Below, in pieces: positions 46,858-60,100 of a stretch of DNA of 64,000 bases; the stretch's first letter is position 1, and each line of letters begins with the position of its first letter. Source of the DNA: Lytechinus variegatus (lineage: Eukaryota; Echinodermata; Echinoidea; Temnopleuroida; Toxopneustidae); assembly GCF_018143015.1 (NCBI RefSeq), contig NC_054746.1, forward strand, positions 41,482,201 to 41,546,200, read 5' to 3'. The translations under genes and the position numbers were made by a program. Under the pieces are notes generated by a model. The model saw nothing but the letters and a program-made list of their open reading frames with translations, ran no database searches and had not been told where the DNA came from.

Positions 46858-47138
46858 GATAATAATAATAATATAGGATTTGTATAGCACACGTATCTAC
46901 CTTGCTCGAGGTGCTCCTATATTACCCCGGCCGACCCCGGCTAAGCTAGTCTACCGATTCCGGCGCGCACAGCTTTTTGAGGAACTACTTCCCGTCGGTA
47001 CCCATTTACCTCAGCTTGGTTGAATGCAGCACAATGTGAGTAAATTTTGTGCTGAATGAAACACGCCATGGCTTGAAATCGAACCCACGTCCTTCATATT
47101 GAAAGACGAGTGTCTTAACCACTAGACCACGACGCCCC
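46858..47138 (-). repeat. tRNA-derived SINE, full-length looking
   Basis: On the - strand it opens GGGGCGTCGTGGTCTAGTGG. The A box TGGTCTAGTGG is at 47129-47119 and the B box GGTTCGATTTC at 47085-47075, 34 bp apart, as in tRNA promoters for RNA polymerase III; the A box is Glu/Asp-tRNA-like. A body with TTGTGCTGCATTCAACC and CCCCGG follows, ending in an ATT-repeat tail at 46858-46872. Transcription would be by polymerase III using the internal boxes. Confidence 0.85.
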
Positions 47139-49299
47139 ACATTCATAATTCATATCTTCTCTTCCACTGTTAATAATGGCTAAAAAAATGCAGCTTTATT
47201 ACTTTCAACTTTCGCATAAAATGTCGGTATAGTGGGAAAGCAGAAGTGAAACTAGAACAAAAAAGAAGTGAAACATGTTATGCTTTTGTCGTGTCGCTTG
47301 TCACTTAATTATAATGTGCAATCGATGCAATATGTTATTCAATATTAATTAGTTGAATAGGCATTCCAACAAATATGGAAGTGTAATCGCCAATTGTTAT
47401 TACAAGCTTTACGTCTGCTCTGGGAATTACAACTGATTTTTGCCCCCATGCAATTATCTGACATATAGCTGGTCCCAACATGGGGTCATTGGCCAGGGAA
47501 ACATTTTGCATAGAGATTGAATAAACCGGAATGATTTTCATCGATTCGCACATGTATTTTAATAATGCTATTTGTTTAAGTTTTGTCAAATAACTAATCC
47601 AATAAGGAATATAATCGGCAGATATAGATCGCTTAATTGTTAGAAAGTTATCGATTTGCTCGCAGACGAGGTCAACAACTTTTATTCTAATAGAAATATG
47701 ATAATGATCGTCGTGTATTATTGCGTAATTATGATTGATGGTAACCCACGATAACACATGGAGAGGTTATTTCTAAAGGGCGATAAATCCACTTTTGATC
47801 ATTTTGGCTGAGAAAATCGCAATTTGGCACGGACAGGAAAAATATATAAAGGAAAGATGATTTTAATAATTCCTCTTTTTCGGGGTATAGTCTATGCAAA
47901 GACAGATAAGGAGGGGGAACACGTCTTCAAGACCTCAAAGCAGTTTTAGCATGGAATGTGGATTTTAAGAGTTCTTAAAAAATTCTCATTTTTTCTGGTT
48001 TACCTAAAAATACTAGTTGGTGTTTATTATTGAAAGTAATTAGTTGTTCATGTTGATTAGAATTTTAAAAAGATGATCACAATGATAAGTATTAATGTTC
48101 AAGATTATTGGATGCCGACGATGTTGACGGCGATAAAACTCCGTTTTTTAGATTATGCTATTTGAATATACAAATCAATTGCTTATTTTGTACACACAGA
48201 TGACGAATCTCAAATAAAAGCCAATAGTTTCCGTACATGGTAGTAAATTGTCAAATTCATATTTACATTCTAACGGTGATGATCTGGAACTATAGTGTGT
48301 TGATCAACCACACTAAATTTCCAACAGAATGTCAAGCCTTTGTATTAACTTTACCCTTTCTAGTCTCTGCGAGTATTGAAAAAAAAGAGATTTAGTAAAA
48401 ATTTGATTGGATGTCAATAAATATCAATAGTAATAAATCAAGCATATATCTAGTATGTAGAAAATAGTATCACATGGTACTAGGTAATAGCTAAGGCTAT
48501 CTTAACTATTTTTCGTGAAATGCCCCGGGACAAATTAAAAGCTTTCCACAGAGGAAAGTTACAAGCGCTTCGCTCAAAGCATGGACATGCTCAAAGGAAT
48601 CACCTCTTTGTCAAAACTAGCCCGTTATATGGCGCTCAGAAAGCCATTATCATTAGGCTTAATACTATAAGTGACTTAAGGCAAGGATTAAAGAGGACGG
48701 GCCTCTTGTGCCCCTTCACCATAAACTTCAATGTGCCCCTCCCAGACTATTAGCTTCCCTTCAGATAACAAACAATCTGCTGTGTCAGGTAATTATCTCA
48801 TCATTTTAGAAGTTAATGGCGGTCTGAACGGGGGTCAACTGGAGGTGGACGAGATTCAGAGGGGTCTTTTATCAATGGAACTAATACAATGGCAATGGTT
48901 CCTTAAGCCTGACAGAACTAGAATTCAATTATTCATTGCATCATCCATTCTTAGTGTTTTATACGTAGTTTCGGTTTTACAATTCGGTGGTCCCTCTTCG
49001 ATTTCTCATTCGATGATATTAAAATCAAATCGAAGTAGGGTGAATGACAGCAGGGTTGAAGATGATTGTCGTGTCTATCACACCTTATCTAACCATGGAT
49101 ATTACTAGTTAAAACCATACCGTCTATCTGGTTCTCGTCTCCAGAAAGTTTGGTTCTAGAATGCTTGATGTTATTTAAAATTTATATTACTTTGCATTTA
49201 AATAATCACCTTCGTTTAATCATGAAATTAAATTTTATTTAACAGTCGTTAATTTTCGCCGTCATCAACTAGCGAAGTTAGCCTAAATGGCTAAAGTGC
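47139..49299. other. Intergenic region, no certain gene
   Basis: A 140-codon open frame on the - strand (47757-47335) shows no recognised domain. A GC-richer patch at 48520-49090 has two overlapping open frames of 77 and 125 codons, also without resemblance. Confidence 0.35.
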
Positions 49300-49906
49300 T
49301 TAAAGGACAAGTCCACCCCAACAAAAACTTGATTTGAATAAAAAGAGAAAAATTCAATAAGCATAACACTGAAAATTTCATCAAACTCGGATGTAAAATA
49401 AGAAAGTTATGACATTTTTAGGTTTCGCTTAATTTCACAAAACAGTTATATGCACATCTCGGTTGGTATGCAAATGAGGGAAGTGATGACATCACTCACT
49501 CACTATTTATTTTGTATTTTATTGTATGAAATATGAAATATTTTGATTTTCTCGTCATTGTCATGTGAAATGAAGTTTCATTCCTCCCTGAACACATGGA
49601 ATTCCATTATTTTAACATTTTGTGCTTTCGGCAAGGAGGTCCTAGTCATAAAATTCGTAAAAATTGAAATATTGTGTAATTCAAACAATAAAAAATAAAA
49701 GAAATAGTGAGTGACATCATCGACTCTCTCATTTGGATGTAACTGGCTCGTTCATATAACTATTTTGTTAGAAATGAGAGAAACTTTGAAATGTCATAAC
49801 TTTCTTATTTTACATCCGATTTTGATGAAATTTTCAGTATTGAGCTTGTCTGATTTTTCTCTATTGATTCAAATCAACATTTTTCTGAGGTGGACTTGAC
49901 CTTTAA
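49300..49906. mobile_element. TTAA-flanked MITE (AAGGACAAGTCCACC ends)
   Basis: TTAA at 49300-49303 and 49903-49906. AAGGACAAGTCCACCCC is mirrored by CTGAGGTGGACTTGACCT. The arms continue inwards through TCGGATGTAAAATAAGAAAG, TTATGACAT and GAGTGATGACATCAC, so it is nearly palindromic over its whole 600 bp. Confidence 0.85.
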
Positions 49907-50230
49907 GTAATATTCATAGATTTGTAACCAATTTCAATTATGTAGTAACGAAAGCAAGATTGGGAGAAAGAACGGTCAAATAATGATAATAACACTCTCA
50001 CAATTAATTCACCGAGTAGAGTCCGAGCGCAAATTAGATTGAAATCTCTTGAATGAACTCACTAAGCCAAGATACACATTCCCACTTTGAAATCATCCAG
50101 AATAAACCACCAACCTTCTATTGATTCTATCAACCTTTTTTTCTCATGATAAGTTAAACATAAGGCAGATTGATCAACTTGGCTTTTGCAAATCAGCACC
50201 ATCCCAACCCTGGCGGTGACAAGATATTTT

Positions 50231-50333
50231 CTCCGGCGACAATAGCTCCGGGTTAAGATGAATGGTTAGGGTTTATGGTAGGTTTAGGGTAGGGTATAGG
50301 GTGGAATTTAGAGCGGAGCAATTGTCGCCGGAG
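50231..50333. mobile_element. Short MITE with CTCCGGCGACAATWGCTCCG ends
   Basis: CTCCGGCGACAATAGCTCCG at 50231-50250 is inverted at 50314-50333 with one mismatch. The middle is a TAGGGT-rich stretch that looks telomere-like but is short and irregular. Confidence 0.75.
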
Positions 50334-53300
50334 CTAATGTCATGGAACCTGACGGGCGAAACAGTGGTAGATTGTGCATGTGTGAATGAAAGGAATGTAA
50401 TATTGTGATTCCTGGCCGGTATCAGTGTTGTTACTTTGAAACAAACTTTACCAATCAATATGCATACGATTTAAGCTTCCGCGTTTGTGAACGAATCAAA
50501 CAGGGTGTCGATTGTAAAAGGCGTGTCAGCCTTTGGGCCTTTTTTGTAGGCATGTTTGGGGAAGATTGAGTAGATCATGACAGTCTTATAGCAGCAAATA
50601 CGAACAAACAAATATGTTTCGTCTACCCTGCTTCTCAATGTATTTTGGTTCTTACACAGTCAAATGGTACGATCTTAAAATGACTATACAATTTCCAAAA
50701 GTAACATTAAGACTGTATTAAACTCGGAAATATAGGTTGATTGAGGAAAAGTGTTTTCATTTTGAATATACAGTGATCATGGTGGTGCTAAAAATTAATT
50801 AACTGCGCCAAAAATGAACGTATTTAATTGTGAATTCAGGTACATAGTAATAAAGTTTGTTTCTCCGGGCTTGCCGAGCACTGTACTGTTGTTTACAATC
50901 ATTCAATATTCAGCACGAAGGAGTGCATTTCGTGGTAGGGGTTCACTGAGTTATGAGCACAACTGTATATAATCACTTCTTGGCCAGTTTATAGTGATTT
51001 TTTAATGTAACTGTTTGGAGACTCTCCTTCCATAATGTATGTATGTAAATGTTTTTGTATTGATGTTGGTATAATGTCATGGTCTAATATAGAACCAATG
51101 TAATATATTTACAAAACGACTACGACGATGCAAATGAAGCGAGTCTCTGTGAGTTTAAAATCCCACAATTATGCTATTAATTATATTCAATGCAGTAGTT
51201 TGGATTTCTCACAAGTGTTTCTGTAGCTAATATACCCAGGGGGTTTTACTGTATAAAATAACCAAAAGGCTAGCGAACAGGGAGGGGAAAGTCCGAAATA
51301 ACAAGAAACGTTAAAAGCTTAAGGAAATCATCAAAACCGGTAATAGTTGTTTAGATTCCTCAGTGATATAAACACTTGGTATTCATGGGGGTAATGATTA
51401 CTTGAAAGACCAATTCATTATAAAGGAGGGGACCAAACAGTATTTGGATAAAAAAGAGAAAAGGGAATGACAGGATGATTATCTCGTGAGCCAGTGCGTA
51501 AACAACGATCGAAAATAAGTATTTCTTCAGGAGGACCAGGGCTGGAGGGGGTTGGTGGGTAAGAACTGGACTGTACAATAGCCAAGTTGGTCAGTTCATT
51601 AGGATGAGTGCCTAATTGGATAAGTAGTGGACATTGTGGACTTAAAAGAACTAAAGTAAAATCCCATTTGGGGAGGTACTGTTAGAAGGAGCTTGAAGAA
51701 AAGATCTATTGTTGGTGTGGGTAGGATGAATCGTAGAATGGGGCGCCATCTAATTATCTTTGTCAAGATCGCATAATGTCAGATGACACCTCCTCCCATT
51801 TTACGATGTTCTTTTCATATCTACCTCAATCTCTTTCTTATTCTTTTCACTTCGAATATCTTCGATGAAGAAGGCGGCGCCTCGCTCGAAGAACCTTTTT
51901 AAGTGAGGAGTGTCTTTATTGAACGGCCTCATCAGGGGGTATTCATACCTAACAATTGACACGTTAGTCAAGTAAGGCCACCGGCTTGGATTAAACCTAG
52001 ATAGAAAGAATAGTAGATGATCACTTCTATACCCAACAAGAAAAGATGAAACGAAAAATAGAACACAAAATGAACAAGGGTCTCTGCATGATATCTTTCA
52101 CTAACCGCTGTGCTTTCCTAAACTCTAATGTAGCATATTATAATGCACCTTTATTAAGCTCATTTGAAAAGTAAACACTTGATATTCAGTTCTGTATGGC
52201 TTTGATTTTTTTTCAACCTAGAGTAGTGGCGAAGAATGGAGAAGTAAGGGAGTGAAGTATTACAATGTTTTTAAGTAGACATAGTTATATTTTCTATTGT
52301 AAAGTGATATATCACGACGATTTATCGTTATGAGAAATAGCTACTTACTGACTTAAAAAAGTCGTTTAAATGGCTCTGATGGAAAGATCAATAGAATTAT
52401 CGGGATCCGTCGGAATCCTTTGATTAATCAACACACATCGATCAAGACATGAACATATCCTTGTGAAATTATAACGCTTGGATTAACGTTATCCATTAAA
52501 AAAAGATACCGCAAGAAATAGAGTGCTCATTTCAAGCCTCTCTCAATTTATTTAATCTTTGAACATCTTTTCGTGTAATAACATGAACAAGGGAACTGAG
52601 TACCGATTTTAGAATACGCTATATGGAATGGGAATCACCGTTCTGATGAATTTAAAATCATAAATTGGGAACATTTTCAAATATCATGCGATTTTTTTCA
52701 ATCATATTTTTATGCTTCTCGGACCTGTCAATACGATAGTTGTATCAGTAAGTAAATGTTGGTAACACGACATATATATCCCTTCCCTTCATCCTACGCA
52801 TTAACACCTAAGTTTGATATTCCAGCTATTTTGCAAGAATTCACTTCGGTAAATTGAGACAATATTCAATGATATTTGAAGATTTTCTTGTACAGGAGCT
52901 GCAGGAAAGTTTAGCTCTCTTTTTTATGCACTATATAGGTGAAGGAAAAAGATAAAACAATAATTTAAAGTTATTGTTTCCTCCCGTCTATTAATGATAT
53001 AAACACATCATAACTGGAATGGACATACTAGATCTATACATTCTAATCTCTATTCCTCCGACCTCAAAGGCCGTTCACCTCTGAAACAACAAATAAAATC
53101 GCAAAATTAAATTCATTAACTGTCATGGCCATGGTGATGAGGATGGTGATAAAATCATTTTCATCTTTAATATTATGACTAACTGGCCTTCAGATGTGCA
53201 CTAATTAAGTTCTTTTTTTTCGCCGACAGTTTGCTCATCGGCAAGGCTGGGGTGCCGAACAATTCACGAAAAAGAGACGCGTTTCTTTTACTTGTTGGCA

Positions 53301-55466
53301 ACTACTTCAATTCATTATGTCATCAAAACTCGACTATGGATTTTTCATTTACAAAGTTTCATCTTTAAGATGTTCCGAGACAGATAATACCATTAGATAT
53401 GCCTTGTGGATGCCGCCGTATCCCGCCATAAATGCCTTGAGTATGCCGCTAGTTGGCCGTATCATAGTGTTGAACTACTCTAGCCGGATCAAGATTATTC
53501 ACCATCTCAGCAGGGTGTAGCCCTTTGATATACCCCTCACATTTTAAGGTCAATTAGGGACTATTGTCGAACATCAATCTTATAATCAAGAGCGGCATCT
53601 CAAGACAATTGTTGCTTTTACAATGGCGCCCGCCCTCTCAAACCAATACACTCTATCAAAACTTTTCAAGATGAAAATTTCGTAGATTTAGAGAAACCAG
53701 ATTCACCGTGTTGACATAAAGGTTTTCATGAATTATTATTCGACAATTCTGTAATCATTTGTTATATTTTTTCTTTTTGTATTGTGTTATTAAACCTGTA
53801 TAATAAAGGTTTCTTTTAAATTGTGTTACATCACATTACATCAAAGTTTGTTACAATAAAAATTGTCCTTGAAAAGTTCAAAGTTGAAATTGTCATTCTT
53901 TGTCCCCCCCCAAAAAAAAATCCTTTATCTAGTTCATTTTCAACGATTCCATCAGACCGTATACCGTCTTTATCAACTTAAAAAACCCCTATGGAAACGT
54001 TTAAAAGTTGTGTAGTAGATTAAATAAATTTGTTGGAAAAGCATGGCAGTTTTAAGCTTGTTGACTTTCTCTTAATACTAATCAAAACATGGACTATTAA
54101 TAGATTCATATCAATTTGCAGATCTGGCAGTAAAAGTTTTGCTTCACTCTTTTATCTTAACAATGCTAAAATGAAACACAATTTCCAAGAAAGGGAGAGA
54201 GGTCATTTTATAAAAACGTGTAAAGTCTATATAAATTTACCTTCATAATTTTCACTTTCTGCATGTCAGCAAAAAAAAAAGATGGCCGATGTGAGACATC
54301 ACGTGATTTTGTAGTTTACAATAATCACGAAGAGAGACAAAATAATGTAATGAGCAATACTGCATCGAATTTATTATCACTTTTGTTTTAAGAATAGAAT
54401 ATTCGAATTATAATAATTTGGAGTTAAGCACAAAAGTATAGATAGACATTTACAAAATGAATCTGGTTAACATTCATAGGACGGAGGTCACAGTTCGCAG
54501 GTGCAGGTGAAATCAGTAAATTGCACAATGTCATAATAAGTATTTCAACACGAAAACAATAAACATTAAACATTTACATCAACATGCATTAAACAAGAGA
54601 TATAAGACTTGTCCTTAATGAGGTAATGGTTAATACACCTCAGATACAATCATGGTCTTATAAGCAATGGCCTTCACAATATGTTCTTATGGTTATCAAT
54701 TACAGTAGGTCCATTTGTAAATGACACTGTTTAATGTTGGAACCTTTAAACCTGTAAACTGACTCTTTACAATTAAATTGATAAAGTTTACTTCAAATTT
54801 CAACATAAAGATTACAAACTGGATCCTCTGCCAACACCATAATCATGATGAATAAAGTTGGATATTATTTTAATCTCAATATATCACGAACACCAACAGT
54901 TTACATAGTCAATGTGAACCGGATTAAAGGCCATGAGAAGACGACTGCACAAATTATGCAAATGTTGAAGCAACATCACTGGAACAGTACTCATTACATA
55001 AAACTTCAATGTAAAGTTCGTTAAGTTGACATAGAGAAATAAGTGTTTATATTTTGACAAATTAAATCTAAACTCTCCCAATACAGAGATGAGATGTGTA
55101 TCATTTGCTGAAATCTAAACTAGATATTAATTCATTTCAGTATCATAATGATTGTGACTCAAAATATATTTTCCCCATGAGAAATCCGTACTTAAACTTG
55201 ACATTTATAGCGTGTTTATAGATGGAACTGACACTTGCTTTTGGACACTTTGTTTGTTGGTATTTTGACCGAATAGTAAGTTCAGTGAGGCAAAACATAA
55301 TGAAACTGAGACCAACTGCACACAAGATGAATAGAGCACCCAAAATATTGTACCCAAATCCTTTATGCTCTTAAGAGTATCAAGAAAAATAGCCCAAACT
55401 GGAGGGCACATTGCCCGCTGGTGCACATCGTTCGTTTTATCCAAATTCATATTTGCTCGATCCACA
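50334..55466. other. Intergenic region between the homeobox and coiled-coil genes
   Basis: No gene is seen. GC-richer patches at 51640-51990 and 53210-53640 stand out from AT-rich DNA. A C-run/A-run lies at 53903-53920. Confidence 0.4.
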
Positions 55467-55658
55467 TTGTGCTGCACTCGACCCAGGTGAGGTGAATGGG
55501 TACCCGGTAGGATTTTTCCTTGAACGCTTTAGCGCCTATTAATATGGCGGCTCAGCTACAGCCGGGGTAATAATATGATACCAAGTATCAAAGCGCAGTT
55601 GAGTATATGCACATAGTAACTGCGCTATATAAATGGACATATTATTATTATTATTATC
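55467..55658 (+). repeat. SINE fragment lacking its tRNA-like head
   Basis: TGTGCTGCACTCGACCCAGG, GAATGGGTACCCGGTAGGA and CGCTTTAGCGCC match the body of the 46858 copy and 3822 copy; it ends CTGCGCTATATAAATGG and an ATT-repeat tail. Confidence 0.7.
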
Positions 55659-56502
55659 TGATTGAAAATACCCAAATATATTTTATTTGATTTTAGACAG
55701 TAAATAATAATGTTCCATCAAATTGTAATTCATTTTTATTGATATCTTAATCGCTCTATGAAATTAAAGTATCGTAAGTTTAGACTTTTCCAATCCTATT
55801 GCAAAAGAGAGGTCCCTAAAATGTATTTTAGACTGACAATCTACATCTATACTACCCTTTAGGGCATTCGAATATCCAAAGAACTATAATAAATGTTATC
55901 CTTAAAATGATTTTCGGCAGACATTTGGATTAAAAAAAATGTTTTCATCTAATCAGAGACTGTCAACTCTGACCTAATGAATAGAATGACAAGAAGGTGT
56001 TTCAAAATGATTTCATAAAAATAATAATACCACAATATCTGATATCTGCAGGAATAAACACTTAAATGAATACACATTACTACCGATATTGTTGAATATA
56101 TTAAGATGGCAAAGTGATAAGCGATTGTCACCTAATTTGTAGACCAGAAGGAAATATGTGATTAAACATCAAAGTTTTTTAGTAAGTATAAATTCATGAA
56201 GTCGCTTTGTTTTTAACTGGAACCGGTTAATCACTAAACAAGACGTGATCGTTATTGTGTTAGTATTTTGGCACTTATCAGAGGGCACCTAATTCGACAA
56301 CTAGTTTTAAATGATTTTACTTTTGATATCTGCTTTTATGTTTGCACCTTTTAACTGAAAGTGTATTTGTATACGAACATTCAACTAAAGATTGAGGAAA
56401 GTCTATTTGACATTACAATGGTGAACTTCTAAAAATTATTCCTCCCGTTTTGTGCATCATCATACATGTATTTATAAGCTTTAAAAAATTATTAAAATTC
56501 AA
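55659..56502. other. 3' flank of the coiled-coil gene
   Basis: AT-rich, nothing recognised. Confidence 0.4.
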
Positions 56503-56508
56503 TTTATT
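56503..56508 (-). terminator. Candidate poly-A signal for the coiled-coil gene
   Basis: AATAAA on the - strand about 70 bp past the stop codon. Use is unproven. Confidence 0.3.
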
Positions 56509-56576
56509 TAAAAAAGAATGTTCAAATAACATGTAGAATGAATATTTTAAATGTGAGTGGGAAGAATGATAAATAT

Positions 56577-57179
56577 TCAGAAGTCACTGTCAATTGAGTT
56601 ATCACTATAACATGATGCATCAGTAAGATCAGCTGACATCCTACTGGAATCGAGATAACTACGAGATGATAAATCACTTTTCTCTGATAATAACTCTCTT
56701 CCAAGTCTTGCTGCTTCCTCTTCTAGTCCATCATCACTATAGATACCATTGCCATTACCAACGAAACCAATCAATTGATACTCAGACGGCTCTTGTTGCA
56801 TAACCCCATTCAGGCAAATACCGGGAACGGTTATAGTTCTCGTTCTCCCGTTTAGTGTTCTCCCGTTCCCGCTGTTTAAGGATCCCGACTTTTCTTCAGA
56901 TGAAAGTGTAATAAGGATCCTCGGACCACTGTCTTCTGCATCAAAACTGGCCCAAACGCTTGAAGAATCATTATCACTGCTTTCAACACTTCCACCATGT
57001 CTTAAGTTTTTAAATGCCAAGCGGCCTAGGTTCATTCGTGTATGGTGGTTACCATTTACACGCCCGAAATGTCCGTGGTGTAATTTTCCCGCCACGCGAC
57101 TTTCAAGTTCGCTGATTCGTCGAAGAGCGCGCTTCAACTCTGCGTCACGTTCCTCAAGCTGCGTCTTTAAGTCATCACA
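56577..57179 (-). CDS. Coiled-coil gene last exon, with stop
   Basis: Acceptor TTTTCTCAG, 200 codons and TGA. The start CDDLKTQLEERDAELKRALRR-ISELESRV is a strong coiled coil; the rest is Ser/Asp/Glu/Gly-rich with two short conserved-looking cores, GPRILITLSSEEK and EYQLIGFVGNGNGIYSDD. The open frame is unusually long for this AT-rich DNA. Confidence 0.85.
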   Translation of the reverse strand, partial: CDDLKTQLEERDAELKRALRRISELESRVAGKLHHGHFGRVNGNHHTRMNLGRLAFKNLRHGGSVESSDNDSSSVWASFDAEDSGPRILITLSSEEKSGSLNSGNGRTLNGRTRTITVPGICLNGVMQQEPSEYQLIGFVGNGNGIYSDDGLEEEAARLGRELLSEKSDLSSRSYLDSSRMSADLTDASCYSDNSIDSDF

Positions 57180-60100
57180 CTGAGAAAAGAAAGAAGAGAA
57201 AACAACGAGACAGTAAAACAAGTGAAACCAATATCAGGGTAAAGTGGAAATTGAAAGAAAATTGGCCTGATTGCAGACAGGGGTTGTTATGAGAAGATTT
57301 TAAAATGAGCTCCTCCAAAATCTCCCTCGACTTTCATCAAGTTGATTGGTTTGGGATCGAAGCTGTTTTTATTCGACATTGGACTCGGAGATCGTCTGCG
57401 TGTGAAACTTGAGAAGTCTAGCACGGGCGCTCGTTCCAAGTGCAATTAAAATAGAACGCCGGGAAATACGTTTAATGTAGATAGGCAATCACTCGCTAGG
57501 GGTTAGGAAGGATAGGTGATGTATGCTCGGAAATCGCTTTTCTATTAGGAAAATGGAACATCGACGAGATGCGATGGCACTTTCTATCTGCTGATAGCGG
57601 CCATGATGAATGAAAACCAAGACGTTTTATCCATTGCGATGCTTCGTCTAAACAGGCAAAGAATTAATCAAGACAGCGAAAAGGCTCTACACCTATACAG
57701 CAAGTGATGGGTAGATGAACGTGATTCAAAAGAATGGTGTGTTTTTCAACTTGTGTGCTCGTGTATTCATCAGAACATTAACAGTTGCAAAGAGTATTGT
57801 TTTAACTGTACTTAAGATGGAGAAAAACCAAAAAGAAAATCTTACCCGTTTAGAAAGCTCTGTGACCTTTTGCTTAGTTGCCTAGAACGAAATAAAAGAA
57901 TGAAAATAAAACACATTGCCAATAAATTTCTGGCAAGCTGCCATGGTAAAATGAAAATTAAACTTTTCCTAATGGTAGCATAATGAGCCACATATTTTGA
58001 GGGAGTCAAACATGTTGAATGGAGCAATATCTCTCTTTTTTTTAATTGAAACCGAGCAAAACGACCGAGAACCTTTTCTTTTTTGTAATGTACTTATTTG
58101 CTGGTACTGATTTTTGTTATGATTATTTATTATCTATTTATTTATTTATTTTTTTTTTTTTTTTTTATTTATTTTTTTTTTCGGGGGGGGGGGCATGATC
58201 CGAAGCCCGCTCCATTTATACGCCAATGGTTTCAATTAGTTTAAAGGTAATGTTATCAAATATCGGGAGTATCTTATCATTGTGGCAGGGCTATTGTGGT
58301 GCATTGTCAATTTGTACATATCTAACATAAAGGTACCCTAAATTAGTGTAGTGATTAGTATATACTCACAAGACTATCAAATTTTCGAAGCTCGTTTATG
58401 ATATGTCTCAGCTCACTTGTCTCTTTTGCTATAAAGAAATAAAATATAAATTTCAAAAATGGTTTCAGTAGAATATAAGAATAGGCTTACCAGTACCACT
58501 AAGATTATTCCTCTATACAGCACATATTTTACTCATTAGATAGTAGTACGGAACCATTGGCAGAGAGAATCAGATCATCTCATATCAGGAGAATGAACCT
58601 TACAACATTCAATTAAAATCATCATCTATGAATCAATAATGGAATTTCAAAACTACAAACAACCCCATTGTTTAAAACTAAACTTAACGATGATAACCTT
58701 CAACACAATGCAGTCTGACAAATTACACCATGTTAATGTTCATTCCCTCATCGATTGTGTGCTAACCTAACACCCACCTAATCAGAAAACACGAACGTGT
58801 GCAGAACGGTCGATGACTCATTTTTTATTTGATCTTTTACGGCGACCGTATATGATTCAGACTAGAGGATTTATCGAAAAACAATTAGCACAGTGATGAG
58901 GGATGGATTGATACCACGTTGCCTCGTTTAATTATTGTATAATATCATAAAAAGGACGAAGAAACTATGCTTGCCACTATACAAGGGATATAACAGTATA
59001 AGAGATATCACTTTCAAAAGGAGGAGCAGCAAATGAGGGGGCACGAACGGGATGAATCAGGGCTGGAAATACCATTATTTTGGTTATACATCGAATTTCT
59101 TAATTTATTATTTTTGTGAAATGGCATGATGGATGGGAATTAGACAGAACATGGAAAATGGTCTACGTTTGTTTTTGCATCGGTTTATTGAACGAATATC
59201 AACAGAGGAACGGTGTAAAATAACAATACAGATACTAGATAAGAGAGAGCCTAGAACACAGCCACGTTACCAGCTCATGTAGGACCAGATGAACATAAAG
59301 AGCAACATAATGATACAAAAAAAGAATAACCAAGGGGATAACCTTGCGAGAGAGCAAAGGGAGGGAGAACGAGAAAAACAGAGAAAGTGCAAGAAATCGA
59401 AGAATGGGAAAAACAATAATTGATATGAAGGAAGAGAGAAATAAGAGGAAGACACGGCGATGGAGAGGGGATGATCGTCATGAATTAGAGAATCAATCAA
59501 GCTACCAAAGATTTGACTTATCTGTCTTTTTGTTAAACATGGCTAATTTCCTACCCATCCGGAAACAAGAGACAGACTTTATTGTTACTTCGAAATTAAA
59601 GGATTAGGTCAAGACGAAAGATTTAAATAACATACAATGCTTGAAATGAGCTTCCAATAATTGATTGTTGGTGAATGTTATGGAGAATCTAATTGAAAAG
59701 AATATCGCTAGCCCCCTAAAGTTGAAAATGGACAGAATAGCGATTGAATTGCCTACAATTATCAGATTTAAAAACCTTCATTTCCAATGGCCAGATCTTT
59801 ATTGATTGTTAAACGCTGGTCCGAGAAATAAGACTTTTGGAATCAAAAGACATACCAATTTGCACATTGGTGTCTGTAATCAGCCAGAACTAAGCGTAGC
59901 ATTGTGGGTAGAAAGGGAATAAATTCAATATAATAATGAAATGTCAATCAGACGAATTTGCAGAAGTTTTCATCGAAGAGTTAATTTGTAACAAGCAAGA
60001 CGTGTGAAATCTCATTTTGGTAGGAGGATTATATTTAAAAGAACCTCACGAAGTTAAATGCTTATCAGATGAAGATTGGATTAGTTAGATTTAACAGATT

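Noticed and set aside
47075-47129. tRNA gene on the - strand
   Set aside because: A and B boxes are present, but the stems do not form a full cloverleaf and a SINE body follows; it is the head of a SINE.
50250-50310. Telomere-like TTAGGG repeats
   Set aside because: Only a short irregular TAGGGT stretch inside a MITE; not an interstitial telomere.
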